Assembly: GCA_011319805.1 (NCBI GenBank)
Contig: SJRY01000249.1
Coordinates: forward strand, 1 to 64,000
Source of the DNA: Macrocybe gigantea
Taxonomy: Eukaryota; Basidiomycota; Agaricomycetes; Agaricales; Callistosporiaceae
Reading direction: 5' to 3'
Length of the DNA stretch: 64,000 nucleotides
This document shows positions 10,796 through 22,505 of this stretch, one piece after another. The translations under genes and the position numbers were made by a program. Positions within the stretch are counted from its first letter, which is position 1. Each line of letters opens with the position of its first letter. Under the pieces are notes generated by a model. That model was not told the origin of the DNA. It saw nothing but the letters and a program-made list of their open reading frames with translations, and ran no database searches.

Positions 10796-13128
10796 ATGGC
10801 ACCTTTGACTCACCCATCCATCGTCGGTGCGTGTTGTCTCCATTTTCCAAGCCGTCCAAACTAAGCATACGGATCGCTCTAGATGGCTGGTTTCGCGAAA
10901 TCTCGTCCCAATGGCCGGGTCAAGCCCAGTCGCTCAAAGTCAGCAAAATCCTGCACGTCGAGAAATCTCTCTACCAAGACGTGCTCGTGTTCGAATCCGC
11001 GACGTTCGGCAACGTGCTCGTGCTGGACGGCGTGATCCAGTGCACGGAGCGGGACGAGTTCTCGTACCAAGAGCTCATCGCACACCTGCCCCTCTGCGCG
11101 CATCCGAACCCCGAAAGAGTGCTCGTCATCGGCGGAGGCGACGGCGGCGTCGTGCGCGAGGTGCTCAAGCACGAGAGCGTCAAGGAGGTCGTGCTGTGCG
11201 ACATCGACGAGGCGGTGCCGCGCGTCTCGAAGCAGTACCTGCCGCACATGTCCGCTCTTCTCACCGACCCGCGTGTGACGGTGCACATCGGAGACGGCTT
11301 CGCGTTCCTCTCGTCGCACGAGTCGACATACGACGTGATCATCACCGACTCGTCCGACCCCGTCGGCCCTGCCGCCTCGCTCTTCCAAAAGCCCTACTTT
11401 GTCCTCCTCCGCGACGCGCTCCGCACAGGCGGCAACATCTCCACGCAGGGCGAGTGTCTCTGGCTGCACCTCCCACTCATCCAGGGTCTCAAGAGCGACA
11501 TGAAAGACGTGTTCCCGACCGTCGAGTACGCGTACACGACGATCCCGACGTACCCGAGCGGGCAGATCGGGTTCATGCTCGCGTCAAAGGAACCCGGACG
11601 CGACCTGCGCAAACCCGTACGATCCGTCCGCGACACGCGCTACTACAACGCAGCCATACACGCCGCGGCCTTTGTCCTGCCCGAGTTTGGACGCGCTCTG
11701 CTCGACGAAGGCAAAAACGTGCTGCCCAAGTTTGGCAGGGAGAAAAAGCTCGAGGAAGAAGTCGTGAAAGGCGGCAAGAAGGAGAAGAGGGTGCTGCTGC
11801 TCGGAAGCGGCTTCGTCGCAAGACCCTGTGCCGAGTACATCGTTCGCGATCCAGCCAACCACCTCACCATCGCGTGCCGCACGCTCAAGAGCGCGCAAGC
11901 GCTAGCCGAGGACCTGCCCAACACGAGCGCGGTCTCGCTGGACGTGACGAACGCACAGGCGCTAGAAGAGGCCGTGGCGGCGCACGATCTCGTGATCTCG
12001 CTGATCCCGTACACGCACCACGCGGCGGTGATCAAGGCGGCGATCAAGGGCAAGACGCACGTCGTGACGACGAGCTACGTCTCTCCTGCAATGCGCGAGC
12101 TGGACCAGGCTGCGAAGGAGGCGGGCATCGTCGTGCTGAACGAGGTCGGGCTGGACCCGGGTATCGACCACTTGTACGCGGTCAAGACGGTGCAGGAGGT
12201 GCATGCCAAGGGCGGCAAGGTGAAGCAGTTCCTGTCCTACTGCGGCGGGCTTCCCGCGCCCGAGTGCTCCAACAACCCGCTCGGATACAAATTCTCGTGG
12301 TCCTCGCGCGGCGTCCTCCTCGCGCTGCTCAACTCTGCTTCATACCTCTCCAACGGCCAAGAGACGACGATCTCAGGCAAGGACCTGATGACTCACGCTC
12401 GACCGTACTTCATCTCGCCCGCGTACGCGTTTGTCGCGTACCCGAACCGCAACTCTCTGCCGTTCAAGGAGTGGTACGGGATCCCGGAAGCGGAGACGGT
12501 CGTGCGCGGCACGCTGCGGTACCAGGGTTTCCCCGAGTTTGTCGCCGCGCTGGTGAAGCTCGGGTGGCTCGACGAGGGCAGGAAGGAGTGGCTCAGTGAC
12601 GGGCTCACGTGGGCGCAGGCGATGCAGCATGCGACGGGCGCTGGCAGCGCGGAAGAGAAGGCGTTGATCGAGCGGGTGAAGGAGCTCTGCGCGTTCCCGT
12701 CCGAGGCGGAAGCGGAGAGGATCGTCTCTGGCTTGAAGTGGATCGGGCTGTTCTCGCAGACGGAAAAGGTGTCGGTGCGCGCCGGCAACCTCCTGGACAC
12801 GCTCTGTGCAAGGCTGGAGGAGCTGATGCAGTACGAGGCCGGAGAGCGCGACCTGGTGATGCTCCAGCACAAGTTTGTGGTCGAGTGGGCGGACGGCCGG
12901 AGGGACGTGATCACTTCGACGCTCGAAAAGTACGGCAGTCCGGGCGGACATTCGGCGATGGCCGTCACTGTCGGTGTCCCATGCGGCATCGCGACGCAGC
13001 TCGTTCTCGACGGCAAGCTGCTCGCTGGTCAGCCTGGCGTGCACGCGCCGTACACTCGGGAGATCTGCGAGCCGATCCGTGAAGAGCTAGAGAGAGAGGG
13101 ACTGGGTATGGTAGAAAAGGTCCTGTGA
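10796..13128 (+). CDS. Spermidine synthase-saccharopine dehydrogenase fusion (SPE3-LYS9 type)
   Basis: A bifunctional cytosolic enzyme of about 758 aa. The N-terminal half makes spermidine from putrescine and decarboxylated SAM. The C-terminal half is the glutamate-forming saccharopine reductase of the aminoadipate route to lysine. The ATG at 10796 starts [10 protein letters not shown]. One 56-bp intron (10827-10882) joins it to [13 protein letters not shown], the usual start of spermidine synthases. Motifs are [18 protein letters not shown], the catalytic [11 protein letters not shown], and [12 protein letters not shown]. After a charged linker near residue 320, [12 protein letters not shown] begins the second Rossmann fold, followed by [11 protein letters not shown] and [21 protein letters not shown] single uninterrupted frame covers both enzymes. 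Such fusions are established in basidiomycetes such as Cryptococcus. The farnesyltransferase gene starts only 82 bp downstream in the same direction. Confidence 0.96.
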
Positions 13129-13210
13129 CGTATTAGATGACGTATTTAGGCAATAAAAGAACGCAACAACGCTTTTTGTTTTTTGTTTTGTTTTGCCTTT
13201 CCCATCGACG

Positions 13211-14941
13211 ATGCCTTCTTCTCCGAGGCCAACCCCGATCGATGGCTTCCCAACGCTGACCAGCGCCACCCAAGCAGAGACCGAGTCCGTTCTCCTCAAG
13301 CACCTGCCCGATCCCGGCACGCCCGCTCCCACGCTCTCCAAGAACGCGCACTTGCAGTTTCTCATCCGAAATCTCGTGCAAGGATTCCCGCAGCGCTACA
13401 CGAGCCAGGACGCGAGCCAGCCATGGCTGCTCTTCTGGTCCCTCCAGGCGTTCGCGGCGCTGCAGGTCGGCATCGATCCTGCGAACCGCCAGCGCATGGT
13501 TCGCAAGATCATGGCATGGCAGCACCCCGACGGTGGCTTTGGAGGCGGACCAGGACAGCAGGCGCACCTCCTCCCGACGTACGCTTCTGTGTGTGCGCTC
13601 GCGATCGTTGGCGGGCCGGGTCCGGAGGGCGGGTGGGACCAGATCGATCGGTGAGCGACGAAGCTCTGCCTTTTCCCTCCTTCTCTCCTTCTTTCTGCTT
13701 CTGATCGCGATTGAAACAAGCCAAAAGATGCACGCCTTTTTCATGTCCCTCAAGCAGCCCGACGGCTCCTTCCTCGTCTCGCGCCACGCCGAAGTCGACG
13801 TCCGCGGCATCTACTGCCTTCTCGTCACCGCCACCCTCCTCGGCATCCTCACCCCGGAGCTCGTCCGCAACACCCCCGCCTTCCTCGCGTCGTGTCAGAC
13901 GTACGAGGGCGGCTTTGCCTCCGCATCTCAGCCGTACTTTTCCCTGCGGGCACGCTTCTGTCTTCCCCGCGCCCAGCGCTCGGCGAGGCCCACGGCGGAT
14001 ACACGTTTTGTGCGCTGGCATCGTGGATCCTTCTTCAACCGTTCATCGATCCGCAATCTTCAGAGTCGCCAAAGATCAATGCGAGGCGCCTTCTCCGGTG
14101 GCTCGTCCAGATGCAGGGCGTCGAGGCCGAGCTCGGAGGGTTCAAAGGTCGCACCAACAAGCTCGTAGATGGGTGCTACTCCTGGTGGAACGGCGGCTCC
14201 TTTGCGCTCCTTGAAGCCCTTGGCGTCGGACCAAGGCACGAAGCCGCATCCGAGGACGCCGCACCGCTGCCCCCGGAGGGTGGCGGCGAGAGCGAGACCT
14301 GGCACGACGCGGATGGTCAGTACGATCTGCTATGATCGCTCATCTCATCTCATCCCCATATTCCCCAAGATTCATTGTTCGATCGCAAGGCGCTCCAAGA
14401 ATACATCCTCCTGGCCGGACAGCATCCGGCTGGCGGACTCCGTGATAAACCTCCCAAGTACGTCATTCATCTTTCCTTTGCACACGCGTCTTGACGCAAT
14501 GTCAGAGCCGCCGACGCGTATCACACGGCGTACTGCCTCTCCGGCCTCTCTGCCGCGCAGCACAAGGTCGTGCCGTCGCCGGCCCGCCGACACGACCTTC
14601 ACGCCGCCTGGACGACGCCGTCCGCTCACGATGCCGACGCCGAGCTCCGCAAGCGCATATTCTGCGACGCGCTCTGCTGGTCAGAGGAAGAAGGCTCGTC
14701 CCTCATCGTCGGAGGGAAAGACAACCGCGTCGTCAGTTTCCAAGCCATCCTCTTTTTTTTTTTTTTTTTTTTTTTTGGCTGACATGTCCTCGTTGGTCAG
14801 AATGCCACGCATCCGCTGTTCAACCTCACCGCCACGCATGCCGAGGGCATCATGGCTCACTTTTACTGCCAGACCGTCCCACCTCGCGTGAGGCGGTTCG
14901 TCGGGCGCACTGCCCCTACCGCGGGCAGCACGACGGCGTGA
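13211..14941 (+). CDS. Protein farnesyltransferase subunit beta
   Basis: Catalytic subunit of the heterodimer that farnesylates CaaX proteins such as Ras and mating pheromones. The first ATG is 13211 (MPSSPRPTPIDGFP). The alpha-alpha barrel repeats are visible: MAWQHPDGGFGGGPGQ, LKQPDGSFLVSRHAEVDVRG, SCQTYEGGF, GEAHGGYTFCALASW and GQHPAGGLRDKPPK. Zinc ligands are present: Asp and Cys in LVDGCYSWWNGGSF and His in ADAYHTAYCLSGL. Five exons run to the stop at 14941. The last intron carries a run of about 21 T (about 14755-14775). At 13942-13944 (a CCC run) the frame changes between SASQPYFS and AGTLLSSPRPALGE, needing one restored base, so the copy is either mutated or misassembled. Confidence 0.9.
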
Positions 14942-15725
14942 CGCACGATGTGGGCGCACGTTCGCTCGTTTGTTCAGGTTCGCGTGAAATACAATTTATA
15001 TTTAAACGACGGGCACGAGTGCACTCTTTGGTTGAGATGTGCAACACAGGCCAACGAACTGGTGCTGTGCTTTAGCTGTGGAATACCATATTAGGGCAGG
15101 GTGGGCAGTTGCAATGGAAGCACAACAGATGAAGGATGTCGCATTCTTGGACATCTCCTGCATCATGCCCTGAAAATGTCGAGATCTTGGGTTGGAAACA
15201 TCGGTGTATTGAGTCAGGATGGCAAGTCGGCAGACTTACTTGAGCATGCTCTCAGGCCACTTTGAAAACTGATCTCATTCAGGGACTTTGGTATGTCTGT
15301 AACCTTAGCCATAGGACTTTCTACGTTGTACTGTTCTTTTGCACCGACTCGAACGTCTACGTTTTCGAATCGAGCACTTTGGCTGTGGAACCAATGATAC
15401 ATTGACGATATTTGACTGTGGGCGCTATGACTACACAAGTATGTATCTAAAAGCGACCTAATTGACTCTGGGACACGAAATGGGACCCTCCGGCACAGCG
15501 ATAGCCACCAGGATACAGGATCCAACTGAAACCCCGTGGACAGACGCCCATCGATCTCAGCTTTGTCTGCACCCGCTCTTCCTCTTTTCTCTTCCTTTCT
15601 TGCTCTCTTCTCTGCTTGGGTCTCTTTCGCCCGTCTCCAGTGTCTTTGACTGGTGAGACGAGCTTGATTGGGGCAGCCTCACTGTCTGTGATGGCGGCAA
15701 CTGGGTGGAGTTTGATGTGCTTCGC
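14942..15725. other. Intergenic, nothing recognised
   Basis: About 0.8 kb downstream of the farnesyltransferase gene. Contains only short unsupported frames on both strands. The first part should hold the farnesyltransferase 3' end. Confidence 0.5.
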
Positions 15726-16602
15726 TCAGACCGGTCTAGTCGTTTCGGTTGAGGCTGCTGACCTGAGGTTGTTGTTTCTGAGCGTGTTGCTGTTGCGGAC
15801 GTGGTGATCGTTGCTCCGAAGGTCGTTCCTGGCGTGCTTGCTTTGCGGGTGGCTACCGGGACGGTTGCTGTGGCTGGTGTTGACGCTGGTGTTGATGGTG
15901 TTGTTGTTGTTGCTGCTGCTGCTGTTTCGACGATGGCGGTGGTGAGGAATGTAAGTGATGTCGACTAAGCTCTGAGAGAAAAGTCGAGAGGTGGTGGTAA
16001 TTTGAGAGCCGGAGGACGTGTTGGCAGGTTGAGACAAATTTTGGCCAAGTCGGGGGAGTGACTAGCATAGGGTATAGAAGAGAGCGAGCCTGGGATATTT
16101 GTGCGGGATCAGCAGCTATGAGGTAGGCCACGGAGGCCAACAATGCCACATGGCAGACCTATGATAGCGCATATGAGAGTCTGGAACAGAGAACAGGAAA
16201 GAGACAGGCATACGTCAAGGCTGTAGTCCGCGCTGGAAGACATTGACGAGGTCCATGAGAAGGTTGGGACATCCAGCAAAAATTAGGACATGGCTGAAAA
16301 CCTGTGCCCGGAGGTCTTTCGCATGCTATGCCCCGGTTCGCGACATCATAGATGGTGTCGACGCTTTTCCCGCAAACAATGGGTGTGGGTTTGTGAGAGA
16401 GTAAGAGCGCATCTACGGTAAAGACCAGTGACGAAGAGGCATGACCTGGACGCGACTGATGACTGGGTGTCCCAAAGACGAAAGAGAGCGTACCATTTCA
16501 AAGGGCGGTGAGGAGTGGAGAGGCTCCATCGACCGAGTGAGGGACCGCTGGAAAGGGGCGGCGGCAGCCATCACATTCGAGGAGGTTACAAAAGGATGTC
16601 AT
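15726..16602. other. Low-complexity region, CAG/CAA- and CAC-rich on the minus strand
   Basis: On the minus strand, 15853-16149 could encode MALLASVAYLIAAD and then a Gln/His tract. The same stretch in another frame (15726-16037) gives Asn/Ser/His runs. The open frames are probably by-products of the CAA/CAC-rich composition around 15,890-15,930, although the hydrophobic start is compatible with a small secreted protein. No family was recognised. Confidence 0.25.
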
Positions 16603-17952
16603 TCAAAAGTGCAAGAGAGGGGATCCTTGGTATGCATACGTAAATAAGGAATGGAGATGTTTCCGCTCCTCAGACTCCTCGGGCACGCTGATCACCGCGT
16701 CGCGAACGTCCTGCTCTTCAGCCTCATGTGCCGACTTGTTTCCAGCCTCCCGAATCAGATTGTCGGTTTGCAGACACCACCGTATTGCATCCTCCGTTGG
16801 ACGATGGGGATTCCGCAGGTTGTAGATCACATAGTCTTCGACCGGTCTGTTTCTCGAGAGTTCAGCCCACGTGTTGAACTGGAGATCCTGGACGAAGCGG
16901 TCTCGGGCTTTGTCAAGGAGAATACGAAGACGGAGAGGTCGGATGATCTAGAACGCAAGAATAAGTGCGCAAGCGACATGAGGGAGGTTAATGACAAACC
17001 TCGAAGAGTTTCTCGTCGCCACGTCTCCGCTCCTCTTTCTCCTGTGCAAGCTCGATTTTCAGCCCTTCAAGTCGCTCATTGCCACGTCTCCGCTCCTCTT
17101 TCTCCCGCTCAAGCTCATTTTTCAACCCTTTAAATTTCGTTCCCCACTCTTCGTCCCGACGTTTCATCATCATCTCAATCGTGGCAAGAAGCTGATCTGA
17201 TTCGGAAGCCAGCGGCTTGGTAGCTTGTGGAGAGCATGCACTCAGAGAAGGGCAAAGAATGTCCAGCAAGAAGGCTTACCTTTCTGCTTTGCTTTCTTCT
17301 CCACATTTTCTCCCAGAGCGATATCGAGCCGGAGGCCTTGAGCCGTCATTTCCTTCTTGGTGAGTTCAAGTTCAGTGCGCGCCGTGGCAAGCTCCGAGTT
17401 GGCCGAGTCCAGGAGAGCCTCAGCGAGGTCAGCCTGGCGCTGTTGACTTTCAAGTCGAGTTTCAACTATTCGCTCTGGGACCGGCTCAAAATGGACGATG
17501 ACGTGATCCTGGTCGAACAACTCGCCGACTGAGAACGACTGGTAGTCGTCGGGCAAGCCTGTTCCGATTATGTCAGCAACATCCTGTTTGGACACAACCG
17601 ATGCGGACGCACGATGCCCCTCATACGCCACACATCGCTCATCGCCAGTGACTGGCAGATCCTCCTCCGTCAGTTCACTGCCAAAGACATAGTTGATCTT
17701 ATGCAACACCAGATGCCTCATCCCCTCATCCAACTCCTTCATAGGCTCATCGGGCTCGGCATCGATACTGATGCCTGGGACAATGATTCTGGACCGGATT
17801 CGGATTTTCTTCCTGGAGTTGGATCTTGAGGCTGAATGAGCTTTGGTCTGGGCAGCTTTCCTGGGGGGTGGCATGGTAGGGTGATCTGATACACGGTGCA
17901 CCGTTTGAGTACTTATTGCCGATGCCATGAGGCAGTCGACACTCCGCGGCAT
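16603..17952 (-). CDS. Coiled-coil protein of unknown function
   Basis: Three minus-strand exons join in frame. The first (from 17952 or the internal ATG at 17874) has a basic N-terminus (AHSASRSNSRKKIRIRSR), an acidic middle and a long heptad-rich helix (LAEALLDSANSELATARTEL). The second carries charged coiled coil with a repeated block, KNELEREKEERRRGNERLEG and KIELAQEKEERRRGDEKLFE, matching a 63-bp DNA repeat at 17018 and 17081. The third starts IIRPLRLRILLDKARDRFVQ and ends TYAYQGSPLLHF. The C-terminal domain with WAELSRNRPVEDYVIYNL looks conserved and globular but was not recognised. A structural or scaffold role is possible from the helix content only. Confidence 0.65.
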
Positions 17953-18106
17953 GCTCTGACTTGCCTCGTTTTCGAAGAGTGATTTCGGGGCAAATTAGTG
18001 AATTCTTTTGTACGATAAGGATTTTTTTTACAGAGTGAGCCAATAAAAGAAAATTGTGAATGTGAATGTTCCTGGCAATGATGGGGGAAAAAAAAAACAA
18101 AAGCTA

Positions 18107-18485
18107 TCAATCACTGACTAGTGTGGATCCGTCTTTTTTCGTGTCCGAAGGATATTTGGGAGTAGGGCTGTTGTTGATGCTCATAAAGAGAGCAAGCTTG
18201 TCGACGGTCCGCCCGCTTCCAGCTTTTTCGCCTTGTAGCAAGACCTGCTCCAGATATCCCCCTTTGTCTACCTCAGACACAGCCTTCTGTTTCAAAAGCT
18301 TGGTCACATGGCCGTTGAGAAAGTAAATGTTGAGGTCACTCTGGACTGCTGCGCCCAAGTAGTCGAGGGCAACTCGGTTAGCGATTAGGTCGCTGATGCA
18401 GCGCCTTGCGTCCTGTTGGGCACAAATGGCCTCCGGAAACAAATCCTTCTGGGACATCACCGGCAGCAACTTGGCGAGGGTCACA
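18107..18485 (-). pseudogene. 3' part of a small gene split by a retrotransposon
   Basis: Encodes about 125 residues from TLAKLLPVMSQKDLFPEA to KKDGSTLVSD and stop. The upstream end coincides exactly with the TCACA target duplication of the inserted element (18481-18485). Joining it to the piece beginning at 30969 gives an uninterrupted frame through FFNYV-TLAKLL. The product (about 164 aa, mostly helical in appearance) was not recognised. The frame has no stop or shift, so the insertion is either recent or the truncated part is still under constraint. Confidence 0.7.
18481..18485 (+). repeat. Target-site duplication TCACA, left copy
   Basis: TCACA directly precedes the LTR start TGTTGG at 18486. 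The same five bases directly follow the 3' LTR at 30964-30968. A 5-bp duplication is typical for Ty1/copia integrase. Confidence 0.9.
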
Positions 18486-18525
18486 TGTTGGAACGCATCG
18501 CAGCGGATTCGTAGGATTACATAAG
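18486..18525 (+). repeat. 5' LTR, first 40 bp
   Basis: The 40 bp from TGTTGGAACGC to ATTACATAAG are identical to the first 40 bp of the 3' LTR (30734-30773). The LTR is then cut by the LINE and resumes at 25682. Confidence 0.93.
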
Positions 18526-18660
18526 ACAAATGACAAATATTTATTCCTGACTATGTCAGCGGATGACTCAGGTACATAGGAGAACTACGACCTCGCCAGG
18601 ACTTCAAGTAAATAAAGAAAATAAAGAAAATAAAGAAAATGAAGAAAATGAAGAAAACAA

Positions 18661-20382
18661 TTAAGTTTGAAGTAAGTCGAGGACATATGGGGGAATAGTG
18701 GATTCCGGTCGAGGTTTACGGCGTTGTTGGAATCGATGTTGTCGAGCTATACCCCAAATGCGGCCAGCGAGATGTATAGAGGCGGTATGAAAGAGGCTGG
18801 CGACTCGAGAGTGGAAGCGAGTTGAGAGAGCGAAAGGTCGAAGAGAGGGAAGAAAACCAAGATAGAAAAAGGAAGAACCAGTAGGCCATATATCAGAATT
18901 GGAAAAGATACGAGATGCAAACGTGAGAAGATTATCGCGAACGGCAGGCGAAAGAGAAGGCGGGAAATCAGAGAATAAAGAAGTAAGGAGGGATTCTGAT
19001 GCTTCATGTCGGTGAGAGTCGAAATGAGGGCAGGAGGTGAAAATGTGATGAACCGTTTCATCGACCGGACATCCAAAACGGCAAGAGCGTTGAGAGTGGT
19101 CCGAAAACCGACAGCTGAGTTTGGCGTTCGAGTCCAATTGACCAGAGTGAGCATAAAGTTGGATCTGGGCCGAATATGAGTGTAGCGCACGAGTGTATGG
19201 ATAAAGAGGCGGAGGTGTGTCATCATATAGAGTTGGCGACACAAGGCGCTTTTGCCATACGTGATATGTGCGAAGAAAATGATGGGCTTCAAGATCGGCC
19301 AATAAGTGAGGAACACCATGTTCAATAAAGCCATGACATCTCATCCAGAGGCAATAGGATGGCAAGAAAAAGGTGGGCTGAGGGAAAGCAGGAATTAAAG
19401 CAGGAGGATGAGAATGGGAGGCGAGGTGATCAGCTGCATGGTTAAGGCACGCCTCAAGTGATGAGGAAGCGGTGTGAGCGCGAGTGTGCTGGATAACAGG
19501 CGTAGAGGTATAGCGGTGAAGGATGTCAAGGAGCCAACGGTGCAATGCATGATTGGGTTTAGGAATGGAAGCCGATGCCCAACGGGTAATTGCAAGGTAG
19601 TCCGTAAGGATGGTAGCATGTGGATTCGGGAGAGCAAGGAGACAGGCAGTAAGACAGCCCGCAATCTCTGCATATCCGACATTGGCAACAGTAGGGTAAC
19701 CCGAGATGGACATAGACACCGCTGAGCTTGGCGTGATAACTGCAGATGTGAGAGAGGTCGAAGGGGAAAACGGGACCACAGCATGAGAGACAAGAGAAGC
19801 ATCAGAAGCGAAGAAGTCGGCAGAAGAGCGATGACTATGAAAGTTAAACAACAAGGATGGTAGAAAAGTGAGATAATTTTCGGCAATTTCTTGACGTAAA
19901 TGCGAAGGGAGAAGTAGGAGAGGAAACGGTTTGAGATGAGTTGCGACATATTCAAAGGAAGAGATAAACCAGTGGAGAAGTTGGAGCCAGTCACGATTAA
20001 TATGCGGTGGATAGGAGCTGAAATCGAGATAAACATGATGAAAAGATATTTGATAGGAGGAAGTGAAGGAGAAGATGCCGTAGTTAGCGAGGTGAGTAAG
20101 CTGGTGGCGGCGAAGGCGGGCAAGAAGATGGCGGGAAATGTGAGGTAGTAAAGGAAAAAGCTGTTCAATGATATTGGCGAAGTGTTCAAGAGCTAGAAGA
20201 GGAGAAACGAGAAAGGAGAAGTCGGTAGGGAAAACAGATAATGAATAAGAATAAAGAGCTTGAGAAGCGAAAATCCAGGTAGCGGGAAAACGGTGAAGAA
20301 GGCGGGACGAAACAACAGGTGTGGGTGGATGAGAAAAAGGGGAGAGGCAGGTGTTATGGGAACAAGACCAATCATTGTGAGT
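18661..20382 (-). pseudogene. LINE ORF2, C-terminal part: RNase H and zinc knuckle
   Basis: About 570 uninterrupted codons beginning THNDWSCSHNTCLSPF at the inversion joint. An RNase H-like domain is seen with acidic residues in the usual order: FFASDASLVS, GYAEIAGCLTACLLAL, TILTDYLAITRWAS and CLNHAADHLAS. A C-terminal CCHC knuckle reads CRFGCPVDETVHHIFTSC. It ends STIPPYVLDLLQT at 18661. The apparent extension into a poly-valine run is only the microsatellite read as GTT. It is severed from its own N-terminal half, which lies inverted to the right. Confidence 0.85.
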
Positions 20383-20499
<117 letters not shown>

Positions 20500-20679
20500 C
20501 ACCATCTCGTTCGCCCGTCCGGCCTAACCGCCACTTCTCTACGTCTATTTCGCCATAATTGTTATCTTACATTCATCCTACATTCATCTATAATCACCAT
20601 CAGTTTCTTAATCCACCGTTTCTCGCGTCCGCACCAGGTCCCTGTGTGGAAAACAGATCAACCTTCGGTCTGAGACACC

Positions 20680-22437
20680 ATGACTCAGGCACAAGTAGCC
20701 TCCCTCCTCCAGTCTCCCTACCAGCCGCCCGCCCCGTTCGGAAGCACGGCAGACCCGTTCTACCAAAACGAGCTCGCGCAGCACAGCACAGAAGACGAGC
20801 ATCCGTTCAGTGGCATCGAGCTCGTCGTCCGCAAGCTCGACCGCTCAGCTCCCGGAGCCGCGGTGAAGCAATTGGACGAGACCTTGCAGACACTCCGAGG
20901 AAGAGATCCCCAGCTTCCCCCGGCCGTCGTCAAGGGCCCGGAATCATCGGCAGTCCTCGACTATGCTTTCATTGCCTTCCAAGGGCAGCTGCGAGCCGTT
21001 CCCCGTCCAGACCTGATGGAACGCATCCGCGCCGCACTCGCAAAGGTCCCCGGACTCGAAGTCGACTGGAGGGTTCAAAATGGTCTCGATAAAACCCGCC
21101 AGCTATCCTTCGCGGATAACCGCTTCACTCCCTCAGATCTCAAAGCACGGCTAGATAACATTTTCCGGGTCGCCAACATCCCCGTGTTGATGTCCTACGC
21201 GTCGGAGAACTACAAGCGGGTCGTCTATCACCTCGTCAATGCTAGTCATGTCCACGAGCTCATCCAACACCCACCGGTAATCGATGGTGCCCCGGTTTTG
21301 CCTCGTCGTCCCCGTTACATCCCACCCAATTTTGGGCTTGAAGCCGCCGTCGTCGGCGTGGGCAACTCTCCGCAGGCACAAGTTATAATTGACCGCTGGA
21401 TTACTACCAAGTTTGGGGCTGACGGCGTCAACCCCATAGTTTCCAGTCGCCTCGAGCTCGATGACTCGGTCTATTGTGTTGTCCTCCGCACCCCGGATCT
21501 CACAGCGCGCTTCCTTAACGAGCCCTTCCTTGCTCTCCCCAAGCTTGTCCCACCTGCCCAGCCTCCGGAGTACCTGTATGTCCTCAATAGCCAAGGCTTG
21601 CCCACTTCTTGGGCTCGTGCAAGTCAAGAAATGACCGTGCCACCCCATATTCAGCGCACGCTCACAGACCAACAGAACCAGCTCAACAAGGTCGACGCTA
21701 CCATGGGATCAGTCCTTACCCTCCTCGTGAAACAGCAGGAAACGGCCCAGCAACTCCAACAGCAAATGTTCGACTCCCTCGCCAGCATGATCACCTTCAC
21801 AGAGTCCCAGAATTCACTTGCGAGCGCCCGGTCCCGCCTCGATGCATTAGAGCTTGCCCACTCACAGGCTCAACTTATAGTCAATACTGCGTCGCAGAAG
21901 TCCCGCCTTCTTGCCCAACAACATCTCGACTCCCTCCAGCACCGGATGGAAAGTGCTGAAACCAGGGTGTCTGAGCTTCAGCGTCAGACGTCTGCCACTA
22001 ACCGTCAGCTTGCCCCTTCTGTGGTTCCTGTTCACTTCTTCCTTCCCCGACAGCAAGAGGAAACCCAGGCGACTGCTCACGCGCGATCTCCGCCCTCACC
22101 TGGAGTCCCAGATCAACCTCAGACCCCAGCCGCGCCGCAACCCGCTCATGTGCAGCCTGCCCCACCGTCAACACCCATGCAGCCACCCGCTCAAGCGCAG
22201 CCCACCCTGCAGTCGCCGCCCCAGGTGCTGTCTCAGATCTTTGAGACCCCTCCTGTTGCGCCTCTTCCTCACGCCAGGCCTCCGGACGGCGACACTCACC
22301 CTGATGCTCCTCACCGAAAGCGCGCTCGCATGCCCTCTTCTGCAGACTCTATGATAGTCGATGACAGCGGCGACGTGAGTTCCTCATCTCCATCTCCTCG
22401 AAAGGCTTCCCGACCATTGCTAGGGCTCCACGTCTGA
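20680..22437 (+). CDS. LINE ORF1 protein (585 aa)
   Basis: Intact frame from ATG 20680. The N-terminal half is globular with mixed alpha/beta character (LDYAFIAFQGQLRAVPRPDL, VYCVVLRTPDLTARFL). The middle (about residues 330-440) is a glutamine-rich coiled coil (TLTDQQNQLNKVDATMGSVL, VKQQETAQQLQQQMFDSLAS). The tail is proline-rich with a basic patch (PHRKRARMPSS). LINE ORF1 proteins bind element RNA and multimerise through such coiled coils. No zinc knuckle is visible here. Position before the endonuclease-RT frame supports the call. Confidence 0.8.
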   Translation: MTQAQVASLLQSPYQPPAPFGSTADPFYQNELAQHSTEDEHPFSGIELVVRKLDRSAPGAAVKQLDETLQTLRGRDPQLPPAVVKGPESSAVLDYAFIAFQGQLRAVPRPDLMERIRAALAKVPGLEVDWRVQNGLDKTRQLSFADNRFTPSDLKARLDNIFRVANIPVLMSYASENYKRVVYHLVNASHVHELIQHPPVIDGAPVLPRRPRYIPPNFGLEAAVVGVGNSPQAQVIIDRWITTKFGADGVNPIVSSRLELDDSVYCVVLRTPDLTARFLNEPFLALPKLVPPAQPPEYLYVLNSQGLPTSWARASQEMTVPPHIQRTLTDQQNQLNKVDATMGSVLTLLVKQQETAQQLQQQMFDSLASMITFTESQNSLASARSRLDALELAHSQAQLIVNTASQKSRLLAQQHLDSLQHRMESAETRVSELQRQTSATNRQLAPSVVPVHFFLPRQQEETQATAHARSPPSPGVPDQPQTPAAPQPAHVQPAPPSTPMQPPAQAQPTLQSPPQVLSQIFETPPVAPLPHARPPDGDTHPDAPHRKRARMPSSADSMIVDDSGDVSSSSPSPRKASRPLLGLHV

Positions 22438-22505
22438 CCTACCCCTCTTGGGACTGGCTTCACCTTGGATGGGACCCACCATGTGTTCCTACTCTGCAAC
22501 CTCTC

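Noticed and set aside
10827..12599. 590-codon plus-strand frame very rich in Arg
   Set aside because: Out-of-frame shadow of the high-GC spermidine synthase-saccharopine dehydrogenase gene.
16603..18485. The coiled-coil gene and the interrupted gene as one gene
   Set aside because: A clear stop (18107) and a 154-bp gap without a convincing intron separate them.
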